NCBI RefSeq assembly: GCF_051014685.1
Contig: NC_135051.1
Location: forward strand, 10,249,557 to 10,313,556
Source of the DNA: Ptiloglossa arizonensis
Taxonomy: Eukaryota; Arthropoda; Insecta; Hymenoptera; Colletidae
Length of the DNA stretch: 64,000 nucleotides
Reading direction: 5' to 3'
The first letter of the stretch is position 1. Every line of letters begins with the position of its first letter. The notes beneath the pieces are model-generated. The model had not been told where the DNA came from. It saw nothing but the letters and a program-made list of their open reading frames with translations, and ran no database searches. This document shows, in pieces, positions 12,863 through 27,501 of the stretch. Position numbers and translations under genes: made by a program.

Positions 12863-15800
12863 ATGTCACTGTGGGCAAAAGCGCAACAATTGCCACAAGA
12901 TGCATTGCAACAAGTACGTTCAGTTTACGGAGAACATTTTCCAATAGAGGTTAGACATTTTTTGTCCACTTGGATTGAAGAAAAAATGTGGTAAGATATC
13001 TGTAAATTTATCCTTAATAGTATTTTATTTAGTGTTTTTAGATCTTTTAGTGTAATATTTATCTTATAGGACCGACATAGAACCTGAAAATCCACAACAC
13101 GAGCAGTATATAGCTAATCTTGTTATATCTCTGATACAAGAATTGGAGTCCAAAGCAGCCTCCTTAAATACTGACGATATGTTTCTCACAAAGTTAAAAT
13201 TAATCGAAGCGGCGAAAAATTTTCGAGTAAGTTCTTCAACTAAATATTAATACATACTTTTTAAAAATGTAACGTACACGTACGTTTTCTTTTGTAACAC
13301 AGCAAAGATACACTCATAATCCAACAACATTATTTAGAATAATTAGACACTGTCTAGCAACAGAAATGAAGTTAGTAGCTCAAGTAGAAAATTTGGGAGG
13401 TGGTTTAATGAGTATGGCAGGCGGGAAGGTAGGATTGATCAGCGATGCTGTTGCTGAAATAGCACAACACGTTGAATCTTTACGACGTAGAACACAAGAA
13501 GCCGGGGAAGATTTACGAAAAATGGAGCAAGAACAAGAAGCATTTGCAATTAGTTATCACGAGTGTACCAAATTAAATGCGCATCTTCAACATCTCGCGA
13601 CACAGCCACAGAATCAGCAAAATTTGGACTTGGAAAAAAAAATCAGGAGGTAACTAAAAGCTTTCGGTTGTTTAAAGCGAAAATATTTATTTAGCTGCTT
13701 TTATCAACATTAATAATGATATTGCTATTTTGTTACAGACAAAAAGAACAACAAGAACAATTATTAAATCATAAAGTGGCTGGTTTAATGCAGTTACGTT
13801 TGACATTAGCTGACAAACTGAAAGATACAATCACTAGATTAAACAGTTTGCAATCCAGAGTTTTGGACGATGAACTTATTAGGTAAATTTTCTGTTGACT
13901 TTGACTCTTTTGTTTAATGATTTCGAATATTTTTTAACCGCGAATGTTTTTGTTTCAAAGATGGAAAAGAGTACAACAATTAGCCGGAAACGGTGCACCA
14001 TTTAACAGTAATTTGGACTCTATTCAAGAGTGGTGTGAAAGTTTGGCTGAATTAATTTGGCTCAATCGTCAACAAATCAAAGAAGCAGACCGTTTAAAAC
14101 AAAAATTTGCACTCGAACCACCAGGAATGCAAGATATTCTTCCCACGTTAAATTCACAGATTACACGGCTTCTTAGTTCGCTAGTTACTAGCACATTTAT
14201 CATAGAAAAGCAACCACCGCAAGTAATGAAGACTAATACTCGTTTTACAAGTACGGTACGTCTTCTAGTAGGTGGACAATTAAATGTTCATATGAATCCA
14301 CCTCATGTAAAAGTAAGCATTATTAGCGAAGCTCAAGCAAATGGTATGTTAAAGAGCGATAAAATGGCTAAAAGTGTGGAAGCTAGCGGTGAAATTCTGA
14401 ATAATTCAGGAACAATGGAATATCATCAGGTAAGAAATACTATACAGTTAGCGAGTTGTTTGAAAACATGGTTATTTGAAATATCTCGACACATATATAA
14501 ATGTGACGTTACTTCTTAGGCGACAAGACAACTTTCTGTAAGCTATCGTAACATGCAATTAAAGAAGATCAAAAGGGCGGAGAAAAAAGGAACAGAGTCT
14601 GTTATGGATGAAAAATTTTCGCTTCTCTTTCAGTCGCAATTTAGCGTTGGAGGAGGCGAATTAGTATTCCAGGTGTGGACGTTAAGTTTACCAGTTGTGG
14701 TGATTGTACACGGAAATCAGGAACCACACGCGTGGGCTACGGTTACGTGGGACAACGCTTTCGCTGAACCTGGAAGAGTACCATTTGCAGTACCCGATAA
14801 AGTTCCATGGGGCCAAGTAGCTGAAGCATTAAACGTTAAATTTAGATCTGCGACAGGTCGTTTGTTAACAGAAGATAATCTACGATTTCTCGCGGAGAAA
14901 GCGTTTCGCGGTGGAAACGCCGGTGGACAAGACTATTCTGGTTTACTATTAAGCTGGGCACAGTTTTGCAAGGAGCCATTACCCGAAAGAAATTTCACGT
15001 TCTGGGAATGGTTTTACGCCGTGATGAAGTTAACCAGAGAGCACCTGCGAGGACCATGGGTCGACGGTTACATACTGGGATTTGTGAGAAAGAAACAAGC
15101 TGAGGAAATGCTGGCAAATTGTGCATCAGGAACATTCCTAATGCGTTTCTCAGATTCCGAGCTCGGTGGTGTTACTATCGCATGGGTTGGAGGTAAAAAT
15201 TGTTATCTTTTTTCTTTTCTTGTTCGTATTCTAGTTTCACTATTTCGTGTTTAATTCTATCGATGCACGACTATTTCGTACTAAACATTTTGTAGATCAA
15301 ACGGAAGTGTTTATGTTACAACCGTTCACGAGCAAAGATTTTGCGATTCGCAGTTTGGCGGATCGTGTGTTCGATTTGCAACACTTACTTTACCTCTACC
15401 CAGACCTGTCGAAAGATCAAGCATTTTCCAAATATTACACACCATTCACAGGTAAATATTTCTCTCGTCTTATACTTTTGCTCGTTCAGGCGATACTTGG
15501 AACTTGAATTATGGACAATGTATTTTGTCGTAGAAAATCAATCTACGTCGACGAATGGATATGTGAAACCTTTGTTAGTAACGCACGTACCTGGTTGGGG
15601 CGGGCCGGTTATTGGTGGTCAGACACCATCACACTCTTCTGTAGTCGGGGTAGGAAGTAGTGGTCAGAGTGGTCTAGGTGGTAGTTATCCTGCAACGCCG
15701 TCCACCATGTTCCAAGCGCACAGTCCTGACCCGTCCGTAACACGCGATACTCCATCGGTGGCTTCCAGGTCAGTCCCCTGGATCTAAAATATCAATCGTA

Positions 15801-17171
15801 TTTCATTTATTTACTAATAGAATAAGCCTGCCATAGATATTTCATACGAGATATGCAAAGATTCTCCTTTCGCTTTTGTACAAGTACGTACTTACAAAAT
15901 TGAGCCGGATGCTCAAGTTTTCCAGTGAGTAGTGTATCGTTTCCGGTGACTGCAAAGATTACTTTGTAAATTTAATTAAGCTATCGCATTATTTATTTAA
16001 ATACCTTCGAGTCGATAGGTAAATTTTCAGTGCAAGCAGACAATAATAATACGCGTGGATTCGTCAAAAGGCAGAAACAAAACATTCCTACAACAATCCG
16101 TAATGCTTTGCATGTCTTTTATATTCTATCTGTGCAGATAATGTCAGTATTGTTTTTTATGTTCTCCTTTTGCGAATCTCTAGAAAATATTTACAATGAT
16201 ATTATAGTTTCACACGTTTTGTAAACTTTTCTTATGGAATTTTGAAATTTTTACACCGTTGTATCGTGAAATGAAAGTGTAAGTAATATTAAGTCGTGTT
16301 AAGCGATTCTGTCCGTAATTAAGGGAACAACTCCAACCATATATTAAAGAGTACTGGGTGCATGGTGGCAATTTTCGTGAAGTCGAGTAGCATCGAAATA
16401 CACGTATCTTCGAGAATACCTTGTCACGTATATGAAACTAATATAAAATGACTAGTCTCTTGATTTCATTTTCATTTTCATTTACTTTTTTTTTTCTTCT
16501 TCCTCCACATCAAATTGGTCTCAATGTCACCCAACACTCTGTTCCAACATTATAATTATTTATCAGTAAGTATATGTGTGTGTGCGCACGCACGCACGCA
16601 CACACACGCACACGCACACATTTTTGTAAAAAATATTATGCATTGAGTGGCATTGTTACGAAGTACGAGTTACCGAATGATGTCATTATCAAAGCTCCGA
16701 GAAGGTCCTCTGTACGATAGTTTTAGACGAGTTAACATAGAATTGTACGCATGCCAGTAACGAGGTGCTATAGTACGGTCTAGTTGCATAATGTTTTAGA
16801 TTTTTTTTTCGCTAAATTGCAGCGAAATCTGTTTAACGGATAAGGTAAACGACGAATGGAGGATCTTCGGACGCGAGAGGAGCAATTTGATCGTAGATCG
16901 ATTTGCCTGTTTTCTTCCCCATCTTTTTCTTTTGTAATTCATAGTGTTTAGTTTTGTAGCATGAATGGGGAACACAAAAGAGGTTGGTTAAGCGAAACAA
17001 TAGTTCGTACCTTCTTCCGAGACTGCCAAATTTTGTACGTGTGTTTTTTTCTCAGCGACACGGCTTATCCATGGCTTTTTAAAAGAACAAAAAAAATAAC
17101 GATCAGACGATTCGAGCATGAAAAGCTCCTGCTTTGCTCATTATATTGTACGTGTATAAAAACTGTGTGTG

Positions 17172-17207
<36 letters not shown>

Positions 17208-18123
17208 AGTGTATGAAAATTGAATTACACGCTATTCGATAGTTGAACGAGCTGCATAACGCGAATCCTCGTATGTGCGAAAAGTACACTGCTTAATACG
17301 AGATTCCGAGAAACGGAAGGGCAAAGGCCTGGAGCAAGCCGGTACAACCACACAACGGAAAATTGAACGCTTGATAGGCTACTACTGAGAAAACGCAGCT
17401 CCAATCACGATGCAATATTAGTTAACACAAACTCTACTGGCAAATTAACGTACACGTTTACGTAGAGATCCTGTTACCGGTCTACGGCACTACACCTGTT
17501 CAGAGATCAGAGTCATACGACACGCGTTAGAAAAAAATGAACAAAATTGGGTTATTTTAATACTCGAGTGACCGATTTTGATTGGGTTGGGGATTCATTT
17601 TGTGGTTGTTTGTACGTCCCTTGCCGTGTTGTACCGGCTATCCGGCTACTCGGTCACACGTTTTTTTTTCCTTTTTCATTTTCTTTTTTTATTCTTTCGA
17701 TAAAATGACACATCTTCTCGGTAATCGTGTTCGATCGTCCGAACGTAATTGGAAAATTAAAAAAAAAAAATGGCAGAAATTGATAAGCAAAAAGAGATAA
17801 GATGCAACGCGTAAAAACAGAGAGAATCGGTCGCGCATCGATTACGCATCGGTCACGTTGCACCGTGCCCGATTTATTTGGAATTAGTACACGAGACTGT
17901 TGTCTATTGCTATGCCAGTGATTGGGGTTGTGTTTTGATTTGTGGTAGCTACGCTCCGGGCCTTGGCCAGTCAAGCGTTGGGCGAGCAAACACGGACATG
18001 GACTATGTGGATCTGATGAGTCACAGTGAGCTGCCCCCGATCGACGAAAATATCGACTTGGAACACCTTAACGGCTTTAGCTTCTCCGAGTTCATACAAT
18101 CGTACAACACTAAGCCGCAGTAG
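12863..18123 (+). CDS. Stat92E: STAT transcription factor (Stat92E/STAT5 type)
   Basis: Nine coding exons join in frame: 12863-12990, 13070-13226, 13303-13649, 13739-13882, 13961-14429, 14520-15192, 15296-15451, 15534-15768 and 17949-18123 (827 aa). Domain order is the STAT one. The N-domain starts [16 protein letters not shown] coiled coil follows at about 130-315, then the DNA-binding domain and linker. The SH2 domain has [14 protein letters not shown] with phosphate-binding Arg at residue 624. The JAK-target tyrosine is residue 701 in NGYVKP. The C-terminal tail is acidic ([11 protein letters not shown]) and ends in TKPQ. In JAK-STAT signalling this cytoplasmic protein dimerises after tyrosine phosphorylation and enters the nucleus. 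A 2.2-kb last intron separates the tail. Reading through the donor at 15769 instead gives a stop at 15785, a possible tail-less isoform. Confidence 0.97.
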
Positions 18124-18425
18124 GTATGTTGGAACGATTCGCGGTATACATAATTCTTGTTTGTATCTATCTCTTTGTGTCGATTGATCGCCTTCGTCTT
18201 TTTCTTCTTCTCGATCTGCGTCGATTTTCAAACGTACGTAACGAAACGGACGTCTATTCGTATTTATTGTTGTTCAATAAGGGGGAGGGATGTAAAAAAG
18301 AAAAGAAAATGATCGTCCCGTCGTCATTGATTTACCCAAAACACGTTTATACACACACACACACATACACTTGTTCTTAGTTGTATTCGTGTACGACGGA
18401 AGCGCGAAGGAATATCTTTTTATTA

Positions 18426-18503
18426 CAATCGTATAAGTGCAATATATATGTGTATATATATGCTATATATATATATCTCTCTCTCTCTCGTATAAGTGCA
18501 ATA

Positions 18504-18535
<32 letters not shown>

Positions 18536-18537
18536 GT
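18426..18537. repeat. AT/CT microsatellite with a duplicated 22-bp leader
   Basis: The leader CGTATAAGTGCAATATATAT occurs at about 18430 and again at about 18489, each time followed by an alternating AT tract. A CT run separates the two. It looks like a local tandem duplication of about 59 bp. Confidence 0.8.
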
Positions 18538-20616
18538 ATAATCATTCAAGGCGATTACCATCGATTCCAGTTACTTTTGCAAACGATCGAAACGAAAAGT
18601 CGCACGAATATTTACATACATGTGTACGCAGGGTGTCTCAGAATCTAACAGCTCGTCGGTGCCCCGGTATATTCTATGACTAGAAATAATGAAAAAAAGT
18701 CCTGTAAATATAATTGAATAAACGTTCAGTAAAAAAGTTATAACGACAAGCATAGAATTACAACGAACTTCCTCGTAGAACATTGTAGAATATAAATGAA
18801 TCGACGATACTTGTGTAGTGTATTTATGCGTACCACCTTTGGCGATGTTGAGTTGTAAACAACGCGCATAAACAGATTACACAAGTACCATCGACTTGTT
18901 CTTGCGCACGTACCAAGAGGAAATTCATTACGATTTCGTACTTTTGTTATCATAACTTTTCAACGAAGCGTTTATACGACTATATTTATAAGATTTTTTT
19001 TCATGTTTCTGCTCATAGAATGTACCATTAAATTCTGGAACACACTATACATTACCAACTACTTGTTACTCAGTTGCGACGCACGTTTATGCGTGTACCG
19101 CAATCGACACGCGTGCGCGCCCCCGTCGATATATTGAGAGAGAGAGAGAGAGAGAGAGAAATTTAGTTTCTTGTTTTCATTGCGAAATACTTGTTACGTC
19201 GGATGTACAACGATAGTTTCAAGACGTTTAATCGAACCGAAACCGACGATATTGGAGTCCGAGTGAAATCATTTGTAGGATCTACCAAATCGTGTTTCTA
19301 GTTAGTTTTACGTTCTATCACGAGGCTCTTTTGCGAGATGTTTTTTTTTTTAGTTTTATCCAATATTTCTCAGCACATTGTATTGTAACTTTTCGAAACG
19401 TTCAATCTTTTTAGTTCGAGTCATACTACGTCTTGTAAGGAAAAAGGTAAACGATACTACGATATAGAAAGGTTTAAGATTATGTGCAATTACAGAATAC
19501 AAAAAAAAAACCACGTAGTTACTTTGGTAAAAGTTAACTTGTGTATTGTCACACGGCACACTTTTAGATATTCGATCATTTTGTACAAAAAAAGTTGAAA
19601 TGATTTTATAGGTAATATTAAGTGACCTTTGCATTTTGTTTCATTCTTAATCGGTACGTTTCGATGATGGTCAAAACGGTTTATTTATGCACACTGAAGC
19701 TTTCAGTTTCTTGAAAGAAAATAAAGAAAAGAACATCGATAACGATTAAGGTAGTAAGATCTAGAAATGTCGGGTGATATACTAGAATCGGTATAATAAG
19801 ATGTACAACACGTAAATAGGGACAATCATTTCCGTCTAGTTTTGTAAATAGCGAAATTACAGGAAATAGAAGTTGTTAATTTATCAATCGGAAAATATGA
19901 GGGATTTGTGCAACACTACGGATAGAGTGCAACGTTGTGTAATTTGCGTGACCTAACACGTGCCTTATGATCTTTAAATCTGTGGTTATAATATTTTTTG
20001 AAGATACTTACATGCAAATTTACATGTACATTTGGTAAAATTCTTTCTTTTCGTGGAAGGATTCGAGTTACCGATAGAAATGCGAACACCGATTGGCGCT
20101 CGGTTTTAAATATCATTCTTGTAGAATGTTTTCGATACACGAGGATGCATACTGCTTTTAACGCAATATAATAAAAATACAAATAAAAGAATTAGCAAAT
20201 TGAAAGGAGAGGCATTTTTGCCGGAAGCGTTAATCCTAAGCGTATGAAACTTTTATCGACAGTTCGAATAGACAAACTACTCTAATTGACGTTCCATCTC
20301 CTGTGGTATATTTACTATTAACAAAAAAAGGAAAAGGAAAATGGAAAATTATCAATTATTGTGCATACATAAAATATTGATGTACGATAAGTTTTGTCTT
20401 GAATAGAATTACACACATCGTTATCCCATTATATTTACTATATAATATATGTACTTATGTATGTATGTAATAAGCTAAATCTCCGAAGAGTGTACGTTAA
20501 TATTGTCTATTGATCTTTTTATCAAAGATTAGAGTTTATTTTATTATTGAGAACAATTTTACTATTTGTAAAAGATAAAATGTGTATTATTCATCATCCT
20601 GTATACAATAATAGTA

Positions 20617-20617
20617 C

Positions 20618-20699
<82 letters not shown>

Positions 20700-20761
20700 A
20701 ATAATAATAATAATCGTAATCATAATCATAATAATAATTATCATTATTATTATTATTATTA
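20617..20761. repeat. Compound AAT / GAT / ATT trinucleotide repeat
   Basis: Runs of AAT (about 20620-20660), GAT (about 20661-20699) and AAT again are followed by ATT at the end. Coding-looking frames here are only homopolymers of Asn, Asp or Ile from the repeat. Confidence 0.9.
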
Positions 20762-21046
20762 CAAGTGCAAAATAAGACCCGTTCGTATATTAACGTACCC
20801 GTACAACAAAATATCTTTGAAATTCGATTTTCGAATTATACTTGCGCCGCCGTCATCTTCCGTTCACGCTTGGACGATTAAACATAATTTGTTTTAGCTT
20901 TCGCTTGTACATACGGTAGAAATAGGTATTCTCTCTTCTTTAATTCCGTTCTGAACCGAGGAATTGCGGAGAAATTTTGTAATTCACTTGTGTCGCTTGT
21001 AATGTTCGCAAATGTTATCATTCGATGCGAATAAAAAAATGTTGTT

Positions 21047-21388
21047 TTAAAGTTTGCAATTTGTCAGCTCCTTCGGTGGTGTCTCTATTTCCGTGAGCAG
21101 ACAGACATCGTTCGAGAGCGGGCAATCACAGTCTTCGGGCTCGTCCATCTCCTCGTAATGTCCCGGCGCAGGATAGCTAGCTTGATAAATGGTGTTGGAG
21201 CACATGGGATTCGTGGGCGGTTGGTATTTACTTTTAACCGCCCATGGTACACGTTCTTTGGGAATCGGTGTCCACGGTTGATACGACAACTTGCTCACGC
21301 TCTCGAAATCAATCTTAGGCAGCAATCTGTAAAATGTATTTATTTCTCTGAGTGTTCGAACAATAAACGTATTTAGTATAGATGCGTT

Positions 21389-21426
<38 letters not shown>

Positions 21427-23274
21427 CAGATGTTCCGATAGATGGAATAACATAGAGGAAGAGAATAAAAAGGGTTGAAACGAAAAGAATTGTAATCTGC
21501 AGTTTTACGTTTATTATTGCCCGTTTTACACGTTTACCTGGTATATTGAACGATAGGTTTGAAACTTTGAACGCATTCTATCGATCCCGGTCTCGCGTAA
21601 GACAATCTCGTTGTAGTTTTGTCGTCCATCGGTGTCTCGGGGTTTCGAATGTTGTCGCAGGGGTAAATGAGATCGGGTCTGGTCGATGTTTTCGGCGCAA
21701 AGTCGCAACGATTGGTGGTCTCCGATTGCACGGGGCCGGCTTCCACCGTAGGTCTGCTTCGTGGCACGATCGGGAAACGTTTCTCGCTTCGAACCGGTTG
21801 ATAACTGAGCTAGAAAACAATCTCACCGATTAAAGGGACAATATCGCCGAATCGTAGGATCGGTGCCGCAAGCGTAACGCAATTGGTAGAAGAGATACGG
21901 TCCTTGAGAAACTCGTCCCCTCGTAGGTTGAAAATTGCGAAATTATTCACATTTCTCCGTGATCGATCCATTCACGAGTTGTTCACCCGTAAGCTCCTCC
22001 ACCGAGCGCACGTACTTTGTTGGTGGTCTCTCCCGATATTGCACCGTCCGGTTTCGAGATACTGTTACAGGGAACGAACGGTTCGACGCGTTCGACGTTG
22101 CACGACTCCTGATAGCTTTCCTTGTAAACAGTTTTCCCGGCGAATTCGCCGCCGTGAGGAAGTATGTCGGTGGCAACCGGTTTGATGGGTTTCTCCGTGC
22201 ACGATTCGTCGGATTTCCGAAAACTCTCCGAGTACGTTGTCCTTCCGCACATCGCAACGTCCGGGGGCCTTTAAACACGCGTTCTCGTTACCACAGTCAT
22301 CGGCCCATTGACGCGTTCGAATCCGCGTTGAGTCGCGATACCTGTACGTCGGTCTCAGCTGCCACGGGCGCGTTTCTTTTTCTGGAACGTTGCAAGGCCG
22401 ATAGCTTAACTTTTGAGTAGTGTCGTGATGTATCGGTTCGCTCGGTGGACGATAAACACTGATCGGTTTGAAGTTGGTCAACGGCTCCGTGGGCCCTGGA
22501 TCCACGTAAGAGAGCTTCGCGGTCGTATCTGCGTCCAATTTACCGACGCTCAATCGAATTTGCCCACAAGGCATTATCGCTTCCGGTTTCTCGACGTGTT
22601 TGCGCGCGTAATCTTGGCGAACGGTAGTGACGCTTTCTATGCGACCCGATCCGATCGTTCGTCTGATCGCCCAAGTAAATAAAAATGATTCTTCGTTCCT
22701 CGGTTGTTATACGATTTAGCCAGCGTAACGAAAATTAAAGTTAATCCATTACCTTTGCGTCGGTAGAATCGGTTTCGCTTTAGGGATCCGTCCGACTGGC
22801 TTGTAACTTAATTTGCTCGTCGTCTCGTCGGAAAATTTACCTTCGAATTTACAGAGAGCCGGAGTCGGACGAACGGGTTCGGATCGACATTTTCCATGGT
22901 CCACGTTCAAATACGACAAGTGGTACGTAGTATTACCCTCGAGCCTCTTTGACGGCGGGCAATACGTTTTTTCCGGAGCGAACGATTTAACTCGCGACGG
23001 TTGCACGTATTTCTTCGTCGACTGTACACGTTCGGGACACAATACAAATATACATATACATATATATGTAAGCCAGCGCGCAACGTCTGCGAACCTTAAT
23101 CAAAATTCTTTCAACTCGTTATACCAATGAATATTTATGCGATAAGAAGGATTTTAAAGAATCGTAATTTGAAAAGGAATGGATCGTTACTCTAACGTTA
23201 CACGGGTTTCCTAACGGCTTATAACACGGTAACGGAGTTCGCCTCTGCTTAGTGGTAATCTCCACCACTTCCAT
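21047..23274 (-). CDS. SAXO-like stabilizer of axonemal microtubules
   Basis: Six exons join in frame on the minus strand: 23274-23191, 23021-22753, 22662-22342, 22268-22016, 21809-21538 and 21326-21047 (492 aa from the ATG at 23274). About ten copies of a short microtubule-binding (Mn-type) motif recur: NTTYHLSY, ETTSKLSY, DTTAKLSY, DTTQKLSY, RTTYSESF, KTVYKESY, ETTNKLSY, TTTRLSYA, ESVSKLSY and NTIYQASY. Between them lie Pro- and Lys-rich spacers such as KPIKPV and FKPISVYRPP. This is the architecture of the SAXO/FAM154 family, which binds stable microtubules of cilia, centrioles and sperm tails. The intron at 22269-22341 is only 73 bp; reading through it shifts the frame and breaks the repeat pattern. 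A further upstream exon is possible, since the family's Cys-rich N-terminus is not seen. Confidence 0.8.
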
Positions 23275-24512
23275 GTTATTATTCTTATATTCGGCACGAT
23301 TATTTATATCCGAAGTAAACGATGTAAATGCGCCGTTGCCCTTGTTGACAAATCGAAATAGAAAAGGTGACACAATATAAAATACAATGATACAAAACGA
23401 TTACGATTGCAACTTGCAAGTGTCCGCTTCTGTGTTACATTTTGTGACTTGAATGAAATTTGAAATTTAACAAGGTCGTATCCTCGAAGTTAGTTTCAAA
23501 CCGATGTTGTTTCAATAAAAACAAAGTACGAGCTATGATAAAATCGATCGCAACGACGATCAATTACAAAATTTAAATGTTCCGTGTACTCCGTATCGTA
23601 AAAGCATGAAAAGATTTTGTTGTTCAGTTTCATAAATTAAAGTCCTCGAAGAAAACTATAATAGAAAATTTTTTCTTAGCTACTAATAGAAAATTTATTT
23701 TCTCATAAATTTTTGTTAAAAATATATTATGATTCCATAGAACGTTTATTTTCAACAATAAGAATATGGCCTTTATATCTATTATGTAGATCACAGTTAA
23801 TTTTTAAGGTTCGACAGATCTTCCTTCTCAACAGCATCTAGCGAAAATATGTAAATTAATAATGTGCTCGATTCGTAAACACGAACGAGCGCGAGATGTT
23901 GATGTTTATACAGAAGACGCAAAAAATATACAATACGAATATGTAATTACTCGCGTTTCGTTATAGGGGTATTGTTTATACGTAAACATAAAACGTTACC
24001 TATAATATATTCGTTCGTCACTTTCCTTATTTTTCTTTTCCACACGAAGCATATCGAAAATCTTTTTTTAACATTATATATATTTACTGTATACAATATA
24101 ATCATAATACGATCGATGTTTATATTCAAAATAAAAGAAAATATTTTAAGTATGAGATAAATTAAACATGGTCTTCAGATAAATCTACGAAGAGTAGATT
24201 AGAAACTAGTGTTTCAAAAAGAGGTAGTAATTGTAGAATATAATTAAAAGAGAGACGAAACAAATAATAAAATGACGTTTGCGATATACTGAAGAGTTCT
24301 TTTTTTTTTATCTTTTCTTTTCCCAATCGACCCACAGGATTGACGTTTTTTCAAACATTCAAAAATCATTTGTTCAGCACCAAGAGAAGAAAGGACTTTT
24401 GTTCTGGAAGCGCTGTGTAAACGTGTCAGAAAATGAAAATAATCTTGGTGCTTCGTTTCCTTTGGCCCTGTACAAAAATGGTAAGATCGCATGTTTACGC
24501 TTGATCTGTAAA
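23275..24512. other. Spacer between the SAXO-like and PI4K type II genes
   Basis: Very AT-rich, with no coding frame I can support. It separates two minus-strand genes and probably contains the SAXO-like promoter and the PI4K 3' UTR. Confidence 0.5.
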
Positions 24513-26270
<1,758 letters not shown>

Positions 26271-27501
26271 CACAACCGAATCTGCTGATTGGCAGATTCT
26301 TTGGCTTAACCAATCGTACAGATGATTCTCAACGAGAATAATTCTATCTGTCTCTCAACATTACTCTACCATTTCCTGTCAATGACTCACCTAATCCAAC
26401 TCGTATCTCCCAAGTATTTTCACCATTACGAATTCTGATATAATCATTCCATCATTAAAGCAGACATCACTGTCATTTATAAAGAATCCATTAATTCATG
26501 AGAATAATCATCAAATAAGGGAATGTTTTTACAGTAGGTAGAGACACTGTTTAACCAAGTAATCGAACTACAATTCGTCATTCCAGCAGACGATATCAGC
26601 TGATAAGATTAACGCCATACTTAATTTTCACTATCCGTTTTATGCACTTATACGTATATGGACCTACCTTTCTTTCATTTGTATGTCAATATAAAGAGCA
26701 CATGTTTAATTGCGTAGGTATATTTACTTTACATTTTATTGCTCTCAATAAATATATTCATTAAATGCACGCCAATAAGATGGCGCAAAGATAATAAAAT
26801 TGATTCAAATTTAATTATTTTCAACAATGCATTTCATTTGCAAAAAACTTGTTTAATGTTCGCTTCTGTGGAGGATTCGTAATTATTGACAAAAAATTAT
26901 ATAAATATGTTTATACTTTTCGTAGAAATTTAGTATGGAGATGACCCAACCAATCAGCGTGAAGAACATACTATCGAATCATGAATATGAGAACGAAAAC
27001 AATGAGGAAGATAACATTGTGGTAATCACGTGTAATAAATATATCGCAGTTGTGCGTGGTATCCGTAGCCGGGTATGTTGATCGTTTCTCCAAGTAGCCG
27101 TTGGATCTTCTTGAACCTCGCTCGGTTAACAATTTATTTTTTTATAATTAGTTGTGATATACCTTACGCGCGATTATTTAAATGTCTTCTATAATTTAAT
27201 AATCCAAGCACATCTTACGTGGAATTTCATGTCTTTATTACTTTGTTGTTTGTCTCTATTACAACTGCCGGCTAATTATTTACGATCGATCGATATATAA
27301 TTTTTAGATTTCATTGTAACGATAAATTTAATTAACTTATTTATTTAATATATTCAAGCACTGATGTATTTACATCTTAAACTAAACAGTTTATGTACAT
27401 ACATAAATGTATATTTAAGTAAATGTAAAATAAGGAAAACAAATTGTACGTAGAATTTTTAATACTAATTTTTCGAAGAATAAAACCTATTCTCGCGATT
27501 A
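26271..27501. promoter_or_regulatory. Head-to-head spacer between PI4K type II and EXD2
   Basis: The two genes diverge from this 1.23-kb AT-rich segment, so it should contain both promoters. A 48-codon frame at 26935-27081 (+), beginning MEMTQPISVKN, has a donor-like GGTATGTT at its end. It could lie in an EXD2 5' leader. No core promoter element is distinctive. Confidence 0.35.

Larger units (their letters stand above)
18124..21046 (+). other. STAT 3' UTR and intergenic sequence toward the SAXO-like gene
   Basis: No coding frame is supported. AATAAA motifs on the plus strand at 18717 and at about 21029 are candidate STAT polyadenylation sites; using the latter would give a roughly 2.9-kb 3' UTR. 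The stretch contains AT and CT dinucleotide tracts, an AG run (19135-19159) and compound trinucleotide repeats near 20.6 kb. Confidence 0.45.

Noticed and set aside
22413..22682. Plus-strand frames at 21546-22682.
   Set aside because: Antisense shadows of the SAXO-like exons, which carry the repeated microtubule-binding motif on the minus strand.
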